Made by a program: the position numbers and the translations under genes. A stretch of DNA of 64,000 nt from an uncultured Anaerolineae bacterium (GTDB lineage: Bacteria; Chloroflexota; Anaerolineae; JACIWP01): NCBI GenBank assembly GCA_938049385.1, contig CALIBQ010000025.1, forward strand, positions 64,427-128,426. Reading direction: 5' to 3'. Below, in pieces: positions 49,882 to 59,121 of this stretch. Each line of letters opens with the position of its first letter. Positions within the stretch are counted from its first letter, which is position 1. Under the pieces are notes generated by a model. That model was not told the DNA's origin and did not search any database. It saw only the letters and a program-made list of their open reading frames with translations.

Positions 49882-51225
49882 ATGTCCTCCAAAATCACCC
49901 ACGTCATGAAGCGTAGCGGCGCAGTGGTCCCATTCAATAAGGACCGCATCACCAACGCCATCTACCGCGCCGCCGTGGCCGTCGGCGGCCGCGACCGCTC
50001 CATCGCGGAACGCCTCAGCGACCAAGTGGTGGCCATTCTGGAGCAGACCTTCCCCCCGGGCCGCATCCCCACCGTCGAGGAAATCCAGGACATTGTGGAA
50101 AAGGTGCTGATCGAGAACGGCCACGCCCGCACTGCCAAGGCCTATATTTTATACCGCGCCGAACGCGCCCGCCAGCGCGCCCTGGAGGCCGCCGGCCTGG
50201 AACGCGATCCCAACAATATCCCCTACCGCAAGCTCTGGGAGGCCCTCGTCTGGGCACTGGACCATGAGCTTCATTCCCTGGCCCTGCTCAACGAGCGCAT
50301 CCAGCGCGGCGAGTTCGCCGAAATCGTGCGCGAATGCGAGGAATTCTACCAGGCGGAGCTGGACTTCGCTGTCCAGCACATCCTGCCGCGCAGGGATCAA
50401 ATTCGCATCGTCATCATCGCCGGCCCCTCCTCCTCTGGCAAAACCACCACCACCATCAAGCTGAAAGAGTGCCTGTCCAAAGAGGGCCTGAACCTGGTGC
50501 CTTTCCACGTAGACAATTACTTCTTCGACTGGGAACTGCACCCCAAGGATGAGTTCGGGGACTATGATTTCGAGACACCGCAGGCGCTGGACCTGGAGCT
50601 GGTCAATGATCATCTGCGCCGGCTGTTGGCCGGCGAGGAAATCCGCATGCCCTATTACGACTTCCGCACGGGCAAGCGCTATGACGCGGTCACGCCGCTC
50701 CGGCTGGAGGCCGGCCAGATACTGCTTATCGACAGCCTGCACGGCCTGTACCCCGACATGACGAAGGGCATCCCCCAGGAACAGATGATGCGCCTGTACG
50801 TCGAGGCCCTGCTTCAAATGAAAGGCCCCAACGGCCAGTTCATCCGCTGGTCCGATGTACGCCTCATGCGCCGTATGGTGCGCGATGCCGCCTTCCGCTC
50901 CTACAACCCGACCCAGACCCTGGAGCACTGGCACTACGTGCGCAACAGCGAACTGCGCAACATCATCCCTTACATCCATCGCGCCGACTGCATCATCAAC
51001 AGCGCCTTGGCCTATGAGGTGGCAGTCATGCGGCCGCGCCTGATCGGCTACTGCCCGGAGTGGCTGGAGCGCTATCGCAATGACCCGCTCAAGCAGGACG
51101 CCTTCCTGCGGGCGGAGCGAGTTTGCCGGCTCCTGCATGCTGTGCCGCCGGCGGTGGACGAATCGGTCATCCCCCCGACCTCCCTCATCCGCGAGTTCAT
51201 CGGCGGCAGTGCCTACACCTATTGA
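49882..51225 (+). CDS. ATP-cone/uridine kinase-like P-loop fusion
   Basis: A 447-residue fusion. The N-terminal ATP-cone regulatory domain (about 4-95: HVMKRSGAVVPFNKDRITNAI to ARTAKAYILYR) is best known from ribonucleotide reductases. The C-terminal kinase has Walker A GPSSSGKTTT (about 181-190), a uridine-kinase/phosphoribulokinase-like lid and LLIDSLHGLYPDM. It probably phosphorylates a nucleoside or related substrate, with nucleotide feedback through the cone. It begins 49 bp after tRNA-Sec and may share its transcript. Such fusions occur in anaerobes; the substrate is not certain. Confidence 0.88.
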   Translation: MSSKITHVMKRSGAVVPFNKDRITNAIYRAAVAVGGRDRSIAERLSDQVVAILEQTFPPGRIPTVEEIQDIVEKVLIENGHARTAKAYILYRAERARQRALEAAGLERDPNNIPYRKLWEALVWALDHELHSLALLNERIQRGEFAEIVRECEEFYQAELDFAVQHILPRRDQIRIVIIAGPSSSGKTTTTIKLKECLSKEGLNLVPFHVDNYFFDWELHPKDEFGDYDFETPQALDLELVNDHLRRLLAGEEIRMPYYDFRTGKRYDAVTPLRLEAGQILLIDSLHGLYPDMTKGIPQEQMMRLYVEALLQMKGPNGQFIRWSDVRLMRRMVRDAAFRSYNPTQTLEHWHYVRNSELRNIIPYIHRADCIINSALAYEVAVMRPRLIGYCPEWLERYRNDPLKQDAFLRAERVCRLLHAVPPAVDESVIPPTSLIREFIGGSAYTY

Positions 51226-51289
51226 CCCGCTCCCACACAACTTTAACGTAAATTATCCCCGGAACACACCGCCGCTTCGCGCGAATCTA

Positions 51290-51318
51290 TTGCCCGCCCC
51301 TTATCTTTTATGTATAAT
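51290..51318 (+). promoter_or_regulatory. SigA-type promoter of the peptidyl-prolyl isomerase gene
   Basis: TTGCCC (51290-51295), 17 bp, TATAAT (51313-51318). The predicted start is near 51325, about 50 nt before the ATG. Confidence 0.82.
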
Positions 51319-51376
51319 TTCAGCCAGGACGGCTCCTGTGCCGCCCTCAATCTGCCATGCAGGAGACACTTCATCC

Positions 51377-52336
51377 ATGAATCGGTGCGGGATTGCAGGA
51401 TTACTGTTGTTCGCGCTGCTGGCCGGCCTCCTGGCCGGATGCTCCGCCAGCACGGCGAACCCGCCGGCCGAACCATCACCGGCCGAGGTCCAGCTTGTCA
51501 CCCAGGAACCGGCCTCCAGCGCCTCGGCCGCTGCCCCTCCTGCGGACATCGTCGCCCGGGTCAACGGGCAGGCCATCGGCCGGCAGGAGTTCGAACGGCA
51601 GGTCGCCCGCTTTGAGGCCGCCATGATCGGCCAGGGATACGATTTCTCCGGCGAAGCGGGCAAGGAGCTGGACCAGCAGATCCGCCGGCAGGTGCTGGAA
51701 GCGATGATTGATGAACTGCTTATCGCTCAGGCGGCGCAGGAGGCCGGCGTGACGGTCACCGATGAGGTGGTGCAACAGCGCATCCAGAACGATATCGCCG
51801 CAGTGGGCAGTGAGGAAGCCTTCCGCGCCTGGCTCAGCCAGAACGGCATGACCCTTGAGGAATACCAGGTCATGACCCGCTCCACCATCCTCACCGAGGA
51901 AATGGTGCGCCGGCTGGCCAACAGCCTGCCCCAGACCCTGCCGCAGGTGCACGTGCGCCAGATTCTGGTGGCGGCGGAAGCGGATGCTCAGGCTCTGCGC
52001 CAGCAGTTGGAGGCCGGCGCGGATTTCGCCGAATTAGCGCGCACCCATTCCCTAGACGAAAGCACCCGCGGCCAGGGCGGAGACCTGGGGTTTATCCCGC
52101 TGGGGCAGGGGGTGCTCCTGCCGGCGGTCGAGGAAGCGGTGAAAGGCCTATCCGCCGGCCAGATCGCCGGCCCCATCGCCTCGCCGTACGGCTATTACCT
52201 CGTGCAGGTGGTGGAAGCGGCCTCCGAACGAGAGGTGCCGGCAGAGATGCGCCAGGGCCTCACCCAGGCCTATTTCCAGAAATGGATCGAGGAACTGCGC
52301 TCCAAGGCCCAGATCGAGCGCTTCCTGACAGAATAA
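51377..52336 (+). CDS. Lipoprotein peptidyl-prolyl isomerase (PrsA/SurA-like, parvulin type)
   Basis: A 319-residue extracytoplasmic folding factor. The signal peptide ends in the lipobox LAGCS (about 18-22), followed by a Ser/Pro/Ala spacer. A SurA N-like helical chaperone domain spans about 55-175 (VARVNGQAIGRQEFERQVARFE, AMIDELLIAQAAQEAGV). The parvulin rotamase domain spans about 190-290 (VHVRQILVAAEADAQALRQQL, GGDLGFIPLGQGVLLPAVEEA, IASPYGYYLVQV). It helps secreted proteins fold, which fits the neighbouring large surface proteins. It is anchored on the outer face of the membrane. Confidence 0.93.
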   Translation: MNRCGIAGLLLFALLAGLLAGCSASTANPPAEPSPAEVQLVTQEPASSASAAAPPADIVARVNGQAIGRQEFERQVARFEAAMIGQGYDFSGEAGKELDQQIRRQVLEAMIDELLIAQAAQEAGVTVTDEVVQQRIQNDIAAVGSEEAFRAWLSQNGMTLEEYQVMTRSTILTEEMVRRLANSLPQTLPQVHVRQILVAAEADAQALRQQLEAGADFAELARTHSLDESTRGQGGDLGFIPLGQGVLLPAVEEAVKGLSAGQIAGPIASPYGYYLVQVVEAASEREVPAEMRQGLTQAYFQKWIEELRSKAQIERFLTE

Positions 52337-52617
52337 CAATCTGAACATATAGTACTATAAGATATCGCCAATTCATCTGGACATTCACCGCTTAATTATG
52401 ATATACTATGTTAGGATGGCGAAAAGGCTGAGATAGTGGTTCTACCCTGCATGTTGGTGCACTGCCAAGCAGTTAAAACGGCAGGCTGTGCCGACTGGAA
52501 GAGACCTGCGCAGGCAGGCTTTGCAAACCCAGCCGCGACGTGGATCGCCAGGCAAATTTTCCGGCCGGCAGGCGGTACCATCTGGAATTGGGCAAGCCCA
52601 GGCCAGGAGAAGCGGGC
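52337..52617 (+). other. Intergenic region with candidate promoter and degraded repeat
   Basis: No gene is evident. A candidate promoter is TGGACA (52378-52383), 18 bp, TATACT (52402-52407). From about 52455 to 52545 the sequence resembles the inverted-repeat element family (CAGTTAAAACGGCAGGCTG, CCTGCGCAGGCAGGCTTTGC) but is much degraded. Confidence 0.45.
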
Positions 52618-53343
52618 ATGAACAACCCTTTCGACCGCATGAGTGATCGGACGCTGGAAGTCATCACGATCATCATCCTGCTTCTGACCGTGCTGACAGC
52701 CATGGTATATGTCGCCATCGGTGTCAACCCGTATATCTTCCTGAACCCGTTCCCGCCGCCGCGGCCGGGCCAGACAACCGCCGGCCAACAGTCAGCGGGC
52801 ATCGCCGCCCTGCCGGCCGAAACAGCCACACCCACCTTCCCACCTACTTGGACCCCTACACTGACCAATACGCCGACCATGACCAAGACGCCGACGCCCA
52901 CCGGCACCCCGACGGCGACGGCCACCCCTACCGCCACCCACACACCGCCGCCGACCAGCACGTCTCTGCCGCCGGCCACGCGGCGTCCGCCGCCCCCGCC
53001 GACGCCCACTCCACCCCCGCCGTTCGAATTCGTGCAGTTGTTGGTCGGCCCCAACTGCCAGTGGGCCGGCTTCCACGGCATCATCTGGGGCGCCAACGAC
53101 CTGCCCTTGAGCGGCGTGCAGGTGAAGGTCTGGAACGAAGAGGGTTGGTGGACGCTCTCCAGCGCCTCGGATATCAACGGCATTTACCAGGCGCCCATCC
53201 CCTATGACAAGGCGAAAGGCCGCTGGTGGCTCCAGGTCTGGGCCAACAACGGGCCGGCATCGGAACCCTTGGGTGTAGACATGGGTGGGGGATGTATCAA
53301 CGGCATCCAGGAAGTGAAAATGGACTGGCGCCGGCGCTACTGA
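52618..53343 (+). CDS. Membrane-anchored Thr/Pro-rich protein with C-terminal beta domain
   Basis: A 241-residue protein of unknown function. A single membrane helix (about 15-36) anchors it, with the bulk outside. A long TPTPT-type spacer (about 68-140) leads to a C-terminal domain (FEFVQLLVGPNCQWAGFHGIIWGANDLPLSGVQV, then WALQV-like beta strands) that resembles carboxypeptidase regulatory-like beta-sandwiches. AGGAGA precedes the ATG. It is the first of three adjacent Thr/Pro-rich surface proteins, typical of Chloroflexota. The domain may present or sense a wall ligand, but this is not shown by sequence. Confidence 0.8.
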   Translation: MNNPFDRMSDRTLEVITIIILLLTVLTAMVYVAIGVNPYIFLNPFPPPRPGQTTAGQQSAGIAALPAETATPTFPPTWTPTLTNTPTMTKTPTPTGTPTATATPTATHTPPPTSTSLPPATRRPPPPPTPTPPPPFEFVQLLVGPNCQWAGFHGIIWGANDLPLSGVQVKVWNEEGWWTLSSASDINGIYQAPIPYDKAKGRWWLQVWANNGPASEPLGVDMGGGCINGIQEVKMDWRRRY

Positions 53344-53365
53344 TGCCGGCCGAGGATGGGAACCC

Positions 53366-54364
53366 ATGAGCGGACATACCCGTAAAACGCATGTCCCATA
53401 TTCCATCAGCCTGCGGCGCACAGCCCTCATGCTGACCCTCGCCCTGCTGTTGGTTTTCGCCCTGGCGCGCCTGGCCGCCGCCGAGGAGCCCACCCCGCGT
53501 CCCACCCCCACGCCGGCCTTTTTCCTGGAAGTCTCCCCCTCCAGCGGCATGCCCGGCACCCTGGTCCAGGTGCGGGGCTACGGCTTCGATGCCGGCGCCC
53601 GGGTAGACCTGCTGTGGGACGGTACCGTATTGGTGCATGAGGTGACGGTTGCTTCCGACGGCACCTTCGTGACCGAATTCCGCGTGCCGAACACAACCGC
53701 CGGCGAGCATCTCCTGCGCGCCGCCCTGGTAGACGACCCGGATGTGGGGGTCGAATTCGTCTTCCTCGTCTACCTGCCCATCGCCACACCCACGCGCACG
53801 CCCACCCCCACCGCAACGGCCACGGCGACCCCGCGGCCCACCAGCACCCTGCCGCCCACCAACACGCCGCCGCCCAGCGCCACGCCGTCCCCAACCCTGT
53901 CACCCACGCCGCAGCCTACCCTGCGCAAGGCGACGCCCATCCACCTGACGCCAACCGCCGCGCCTTATACGCCGCCGGCGCCCATCATCCGACCCCCATC
54001 CACGCCGACGCCCATCCCCTGGACGACGGCGACGTTCACGTTCACACCGCCGCCCACTGCCACGGCGACCCAGACCTTCACGCCGCAGCCCACGTCCACC
54101 TTCACGCCGGCACCTACCGCCACATGGACTCCTGTCCCGCCGACGGCGACGTTCACGCCCACCTTCACGCCATCGCCACTGCCGGCGACCACCGCGCCTG
54201 AAGCGGCCATGGGGCCGGCGTCCGTGCCTACCCTGCCTCCGCCCACGCCGGCGCCATCCTTTGTGGACACCGGCATCGGCCCCATCATCCTAATCATCGC
54301 CGGCGCCTTACTGCTCATCACAGGGCTTCTGGGTATCCGCTATATCCGCCAGCACGCCGTATGA
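53366..54364 (+). CDS. Thr/Pro-rich surface protein with IPT/TIG-like domain and C-terminal helix
   Basis: A 332-residue exported protein of unknown role. A signal segment (about 18-40) is followed by a short beta domain (about 52-135), opening EVSPSSGMPGTLVQVRGYGFDAGARVDLLWDG, a typical IPT/TIG or immunoglobulin-like start. A repetitive Thr/Pro spacer of about 150 residues leads to a C-terminal membrane helix (about 303-325) and a short basic tail. No LPXTG sorting motif is visible, so anchoring is by the helix. It probably projects a small domain away from the membrane. It lies between two other surface proteins. Confidence 0.8.
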   Translation: MSGHTRKTHVPYSISLRRTALMLTLALLLVFALARLAAAEEPTPRPTPTPAFFLEVSPSSGMPGTLVQVRGYGFDAGARVDLLWDGTVLVHEVTVASDGTFVTEFRVPNTTAGEHLLRAALVDDPDVGVEFVFLVYLPIATPTRTPTPTATATATPRPTSTLPPTNTPPPSATPSPTLSPTPQPTLRKATPIHLTPTAAPYTPPAPIIRPPSTPTPIPWTTATFTFTPPPTATATQTFTPQPTSTFTPAPTATWTPVPPTATFTPTFTPSPLPATTAPEAAMGPASVPTLPPPTPAPSFVDTGIGPIILIIAGALLLITGLLGIRYIRQHAV

Positions 54365-54442
54365 GCCAGGAGGAATAACATTGTGTGCCGGCTCACAGCA
54401 CCGACCAGGGCGGGAATGGGCTGTCCGAAGGAGAGAATGATC

Positions 54443-57184
54443 ATGGGGAAACGACTCGCTCTATGCGCTACCGCCGCCCTGCTGTTCGTCATCATCATCC
54501 TTGCATTCGGCCTCGCCATCCAGGCGGCACCGCCCATCCGCCCCACACCCACCCCGGGGACGCCCAGCCCGGAGGATGTCCTGGGGGAGCCGGCGGCTGT
54601 CCCGACACGCCTGCCCGATTTGACCATCGTCAGCATCACCCTGGGCGAGCCGGCGCGCATTGACATGACCACCACCGTGCGGGTCGTCATCCGCAATCAG
54701 GGTCAGGCCGACGTGGCGTCCACCAATAACTTTTACGTGGACCTGTACATTGACCCACCGGCCCCGCCGGAAAGCGGTCGGCCTGGCCAGCCCGGCACCC
54801 TCTCCCAGGGCGTGCAGGGCTATCTCCTGAAGCAGGGCGCCGAAGTACCTATCACCTTCTCCTTCGTCTTCACCCGTACCCGCAGCTACGTGCTCTATGC
54901 CCAGGTGGACACCGACGGCGATGTGGTGGAGTTGGACGAGGAGAACAACGTATTTGGGCCGCTCTTCGTCCCCGTGCGCTCTTCGGCGGTTTTCATCGAC
55001 ACGCGGCATGAGGATTTCCAGGCCGGCTTCTCCAACATGGACCTCTCCCATCCGCTCGGCCTGGTGACGCTGTCCGGGCTGTACGAAGAGCCTATCACCG
55101 CGCCGCTGACGCTCCCCATTTCCGAGCCGCTGGCCGGCCCCCATCTGTACAACCCGGACTTCGGCGTCAGCTCATATACAGAGCCGGTCAGTCAGATCGG
55201 GCCGGTGATGGCGCGCAATGCCGCCGGCCACCTGTACGTGGCCTGGGAGGACGGCCGCAACGGGGAAATCAGCAACCGCGATATATATTTTGCCCGCTCT
55301 ACCGACGGCGGTACTACCTGGGGGCCGGAGGTGCGCGTCAATCAGGACCCGCTGGGGCAAAACGTCAATCAGCGCGCGCCAGCGATGGTCTACGACCCGG
55401 TGCACGATGCCATCTACATCGCCTGGCAGGATAACCGCCGCGGGCATTACGACATCTGGTTCGCGCGTTCCACGGACAGCGGGCTGACCTGGACAGAGCC
55501 GGCCTCGAACCCTGTCAATGACGATGCCGGCACCGCCGACCAAATGAGCCCCTCCATGGCGGTGGACGATCTGGGCAATATCTATCTCGTGTGGCAGGAC
55601 CGCCGGCACGGCAACGACGACATTTACATGGCCGTCTCTGGTGACGGCGGGGAGACCTGGACCCGCAACATCTTCGTCACCGATTTTCCCGCCTCCACCG
55701 CGCAGTCCCAACGCTCGCCGGCGGTCACCGTGGTGGCCGGCCGCGTCTACATCGTGTGGGAGGACTCGCGCAGCATCGCCGCCGGCGACAGTGGCGACAT
55801 CTACTTCACCTGGGGGCGCACCTGCACCCCGCCCTGCGACGATTACTCCTTTGATGTGGACCGCCGCATCAACGACGACGAAACCCTGCTCCCCCAGCGG
55901 GACCCCACCATCATCCATTCGCATCCGCGCCTGGAGATCACCCTCACCGAGGTCTTCACGCCCGGCAGTTCGATCTGCGCTTCTCCACCGCCCGAGACTA
56001 CAGAGGTCACGTTCCACGGCATCTACAAAGGGCAAGCCGTCCATTTCGCCTGGCAGGACTACCGCAGTGGCATGGATGACCCCGATATCTACTACGCCTG
56101 GACCTTTGGCCCCTACTTTTACCTGGAGCGCATCGCGGCCGAGCCGGACTACGGCTGTCCGCCTTCGGAGCCGTTCCCGCCCCTGATCGAAAGCCCGTTC
56201 GGCACGAATTACACCATCTACGGCAATGTGCCGGCAAACGACGCGGTGCCGGCCATCCCGGAAAGCTGTTTCCAGCCGCCTTACGGCCAGGGGGACGCGC
56301 TCCCCTGCGAGCCGGCACCGGACCCCACCCTGCCCGGTGAGCGGCGCAAACAGGTGTGGCACTATGCCGGCGCCCGCCAGGCCTACCCGGCTTTCAGCCC
56401 CGGCCCGCCCGACACCGACATCGTCTATCTCATGTGGTCCGACTGGCGCAACTACGACGCCTGGAACGCGGATATCTATGTCGCCCGCCCCTATCGGGAG
56501 GAGTGGACCAGCCCGGAATATATCATTGACGAGAACATCATTGTCAATGATAACGCTAAGCTCCTGCGCTATCTCCAGGGCGATCGCTATCTGCAGTACG
56601 CGCCGGCCTCCGTACGGCAGTACCGGCCGGCCGGTACCTATCATGACAGCGCCAACCTGCCCTATGTGGTCTGGGACGACGACCGGCGCGCCGACCCGCT
56701 GGCCGGCTATGCGCTGGAGCGCAACATCTTCTTCGCACGGCCCGGCGCGCCGCCCAGCCCCGGCATCTACGTATCGCGCGTGTTCGAGGCCAACGATGAC
56801 ACGCGCTGGAACCGGCTGGAGTGGTGGGGCGTGACGCCAGCCGGCACCAAAATCTTCTTCCAGACCCGCGTCGGCAACACCCCTTGGCCGGATGCCTCGT
56901 GGAGCGATTGGAGCGGGCCGGTCTGGGACCCCAATGAGGGCATGTGGGTCTACACCGCGCCGGACGAGATCGTGGACGGCGCCGGCGGTCTCTATCCGGC
57001 TGCCCGCTACTTCCAATACCGTTTCTGGATCGAGGACTGCGGCGGCTTCTGGAAGTTCCCAGGCTCTGATTTCTCTCAACCCCAGCGCATGCCGCAGGCC
57101 TGGGTGAGCAAAGTGGTGGTGCATTACAGCCCGCAGATATATCCTGTGAGCCTGCCGCTGGTGATGCACCTCGCCTGGCGATGA
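54443..57184 (+). CDS. Large secreted protein with CARDB-type and sialidase-like repeat domains
   Basis: A 913-residue secreted protein. A signal segment (about 3-26) is followed by a Pro/Thr spacer and a CARDB-type domain (LPDLTIVSITLGEPARIDMTTTVRVVIRNQGQADV, about 57-175). A long region follows with BNR/sialidase-type repeats: FARSTDGGTTWGP, FARSTDSGLTWTEP and AVSGDGGETWT, each with the Asp-box SxDxGxTW. These suggest a beta-propeller, but Arg-triad residues of true sialidases were not identified, so enzymatic activity is uncertain. ATG 54443 has GAAGGAGA 8 nt upstream. It is extracellular and perhaps glycan-binding. Confidence 0.82.
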   Translation: MGKRLALCATAALLFVIIILAFGLAIQAAPPIRPTPTPGTPSPEDVLGEPAAVPTRLPDLTIVSITLGEPARIDMTTTVRVVIRNQGQADVASTNNFYVDLYIDPPAPPESGRPGQPGTLSQGVQGYLLKQGAEVPITFSFVFTRTRSYVLYAQVDTDGDVVELDEENNVFGPLFVPVRSSAVFIDTRHEDFQAGFSNMDLSHPLGLVTLSGLYEEPITAPLTLPISEPLAGPHLYNPDFGVSSYTEPVSQIGPVMARNAAGHLYVAWEDGRNGEISNRDIYFARSTDGGTTWGPEVRVNQDPLGQNVNQRAPAMVYDPVHDAIYIAWQDNRRGHYDIWFARSTDSGLTWTEPASNPVNDDAGTADQMSPSMAVDDLGNIYLVWQDRRHGNDDIYMAVSGDGGETWTRNIFVTDFPASTAQSQRSPAVTVVAGRVYIVWEDSRSIAAGDSGDIYFTWGRTCTPPCDDYSFDVDRRINDDETLLPQRDPTIIHSHPRLEITLTEVFTPGSSICASPPPETTEVTFHGIYKGQAVHFAWQDYRSGMDDPDIYYAWTFGPYFYLERIAAEPDYGCPPSEPFPPLIESPFGTNYTIYGNVPANDAVPAIPESCFQPPYGQGDALPCEPAPDPTLPGERRKQVWHYAGARQAYPAFSPGPPDTDIVYLMWSDWRNYDAWNADIYVARPYREEWTSPEYIIDENIIVNDNAKLLRYLQGDRYLQYAPASVRQYRPAGTYHDSANLPYVVWDDDRRADPLAGYALERNIFFARPGAPPSPGIYVSRVFEANDDTRWNRLEWWGVTPAGTKIFFQTRVGNTPWPDASWSDWSGPVWDPNEGMWVYTAPDEIVDGAGGLYPAARYFQYRFWIEDCGGFWKFPGSDFSQPQRMPQAWVSKVVVHYSPQIYPVSLPLVMHLAWR

Positions 57185-57518
57185 AGCGTCAGGCTCACAT
57201 GCCAAGCCCTGCAGGGGCTTCGCTTCATAAGCCGGTGGCTTCCAGCCGCCGGCGAACCTGCGACCTATGGCTCGTAGGCCAATGCGAATGAGAAGCGGTG
57301 GCGCTGGCCAGCCTTGATGAGCGCTTAAGACAACAGGCTTGTTGTCGAAGTAAAATTTGGAGTTTAATCAGCCGCCAAGCCACCGCCCATATTGCAGTGC
57401 AGATTTCCTCAGCACCCTTGTGCTGGACGGTTCGCTTGATGCGGCAACTTCGGGTATAATGACGCCGCCGGCGTGTGACGCCGGGGACATCAATCTCTCT
57501 CGAAGGAGCCTGGATGGG
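57185..57518. other. Intergenic region before cooC, no gene seen
   Basis: No credible coding sequence. The first 120 bp contain GC-rich inverted pieces (for example AAGCCGGTGGCTTCCAGCCG) that faintly resemble the repeat family, but degeneracy prevents certainty. A TATAAT at about 57456-57461 lacks a good -35 box. AAGGAG precedes the cooC ATG. Confidence 0.4.
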
Positions 57519-58310
57519 ATGAAGATCGCAATCAGCGGAAAGGGTGGGGTGGGCAAGACCACGCTGGCCGGCCTGCTGGCGTACGTGTACACGCGGCGCG
57601 GCCGGCGCGTCATCGCCATTGACGCAGACCCCGACGCCAACCTGGCCTCCGCGCTGGGATTCTCCCCGGAGACTCTGGCGCGGCTGAAGCCCATCGCCGA
57701 GCTGGAAGACCTGATCGAGGAGCGCACCGGTGCCAAGCCCGGCACCTACGGCGCTATGTTCAAGCTCAACCCGCGCGTGGACGATATCCCGGAGCGCTAC
57801 TCCGTGGAGGAGCGCGGCATTCGCCTGCTGGTGATGGGGTCGGTGGACAAGGGTGGGTCTGGCTGTGTCTGCCCGGAGAGCGTCCTGCTCAAATCCCTGG
57901 TCACGCATTTGCTACTGCACGAGCAGGAAGTGCTCATCATGGATATGGAAGCCGGCATCGAGCATCTTGGCCGCGCCACCGCCGGCGCGGTGGACGCCTT
58001 TATCGTCGTGGTGGAACCGGGCCTACGCAGTATCCAGACCGCGCAGACGGTGGCCCGGCTGGCACAGGACATCGGCGTCCGACGCGTGTATGTGGTGGGG
58101 AACAAGATTCGGGACGAGCGGGACCGCCAGTTCATCTTGGCCAACCTGCCGGAACTGCCGGCGCTGGGGTTCCTGCCCCTCAGCCCGCTGGCTGTCGAGG
58201 CCGATTTGCAGGGCAAGGCCATCTTCAATATGGACCCCGGCCTGGTGCAGGAGGCGGAGCGCATTGCCGACGAGCTGGAATCCCGTATCAAAATCAAAAC
58301 GCCCCAATGA
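57519..58310 (+). CDS. cooC: CooC-type nickel-insertion ATPase for CO dehydrogenase
   Basis: A 263-residue MinD/ParA-family P-loop ATPase. The deviant Walker A is GKGGVGKTTL (about 7-16), the CooC hallmark CxC is in GCVCPE (about 112-117), and Walker B is EVLIMDMEAGIEH. CooC dimerises around nickel and helps insert it into the C-cluster of carbon monoxide dehydrogenase. The CODH genes are not in the window. With the CooT-like gene and MetF it suggests CO/Wood-Ljungdahl metabolism. It lies 34 bp before the KaiC-like gene. Confidence 0.92.
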   Translation: MKIAISGKGGVGKTTLAGLLAYVYTRRGRRVIAIDADPDANLASALGFSPETLARLKPIAELEDLIEERTGAKPGTYGAMFKLNPRVDDIPERYSVEERGIRLLVMGSVDKGGSGCVCPESVLLKSLVTHLLLHEQEVLIMDMEAGIEHLGRATAGAVDAFIVVVEPGLRSIQTAQTVARLAQDIGVRRVYVVGNKIRDERDRQFILANLPELPALGFLPLSPLAVEADLQGKAIFNMDPGLVQEAERIADELESRIKIKTPQ

Positions 58311-58344
58311 GCAGTAGTTTTCACCCGCCCCAAAGGAGGTCTGT

Positions 58345-59112
58345 GTGTCCAAATCCGCCGAGCGTGTGAAAACAGGCATTGACCGTTTGGATGCCATGCT
58401 GGACGGCGGCGTGCCGGCCGGCTCCAGCGTGCTGATCCAAGGAGCACCTGGGGTTGGCAAAACGACCTTCGGCCTGCAGTTCCTGTACGAAGGGGCCATA
58501 CGCTACCATGAACCGGGTCTTTTCGTTACCTTTGAGGAGTTTCCGGTCTCCCTGTACCGCGATGCTCAGGCGATGGGTTGGGATTTCAAGGAGCTGGAGC
58601 GCCAGCGGCGTGTGCGGGTGGTCTTCACCTCGCCGGAGATATTCCTGGCCGGCCTGCAGGCCCCCGAAAGCCTCATCGCCGAGTTCATCCAGGACTGGAA
58701 CGTGCGGCGGGCGGTGATAGACAGCGTCTCCCTGTTCAAACGGGTAACCACGGACCCGGTGCGCTTGCGCGAGGTGTACCATCATCTGGTGAACGGGTTG
58801 AAGCGCGAGGGGATCACCTCGTTCCTGACGGTGGAGGACCGCATGCAGGGCATGACGCTGGAGGAAGAGGGCCGGCTGGGCTACGTAGTGGACGGCATCA
58901 TCCTCCTGCGCTACGTGGAAGTGGAGAGCGCCATGCAGAGGGCGCTGACCATCCTCAAGATGCGGGGCGTGAACCATGACCGCGGCATCTACCGCTTCAG
59001 CATCGGCGCCGGCGGCATCCAGATTCACGAGCGCTTTACCAACCTGGAGGGGATTTTATCCGGCACTTCCTATCACAGTCAGATGATGCCGGCAAAGAAG
59101 CGCGGCCGCTGA
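58345..59112 (+). CDS. KaiC-like RecA-superfamily ATPase (single domain)
   Basis: A 255-residue KaiC/RadA-like ATPase with GTG start behind AAAGGAGG. Walker A is GAPGVGKTTF (about 33-42), with TGIDRLDAMLDGGVPAGS preceding it. The Walker B-like segment is RRAVIDSVSLF, and SFLTVEDRMQG follows. It is a single KaiC domain, half the size of cyanobacterial KaiC, so it is not a clock protein as such. Single KaiC-domain ATPases in bacteria and archaea are linked to signalling. It follows cooC closely and faces an OmpR-type regulator. The role is unknown. Confidence 0.88.
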   Translation: MSKSAERVKTGIDRLDAMLDGGVPAGSSVLIQGAPGVGKTTFGLQFLYEGAIRYHEPGLFVTFEEFPVSLYRDAQAMGWDFKELERQRRVRVVFTSPEIFLAGLQAPESLIAEFIQDWNVRRAVIDSVSLFKRVTTDPVRLREVYHHLVNGLKREGITSFLTVEDRMQGMTLEEEGRLGYVVDGIILLRYVEVESAMQRALTILKMRGVNHDRGIYRFSIGAGGIQIHERFTNLEGILSGTSYHSQMMPAKKRGR

Positions 59113-59121
59113 ACGAGGGCA

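Noticed and set aside
52840-54360. Thr/Pro repeats considered as a CRISPR-like or tandem DNA repeat array
   Set aside because: The repeats are codon-level low complexity (ACC/CCG/ACG), not regularly spaced identical repeats, and they encode protein linkers.
55172-57205. Minus-strand ORF of 677 codons opposite the surface protein
   Set aside because: Antisense shadow; the plus frame has signal peptide, spacer and Asp-box repeats.
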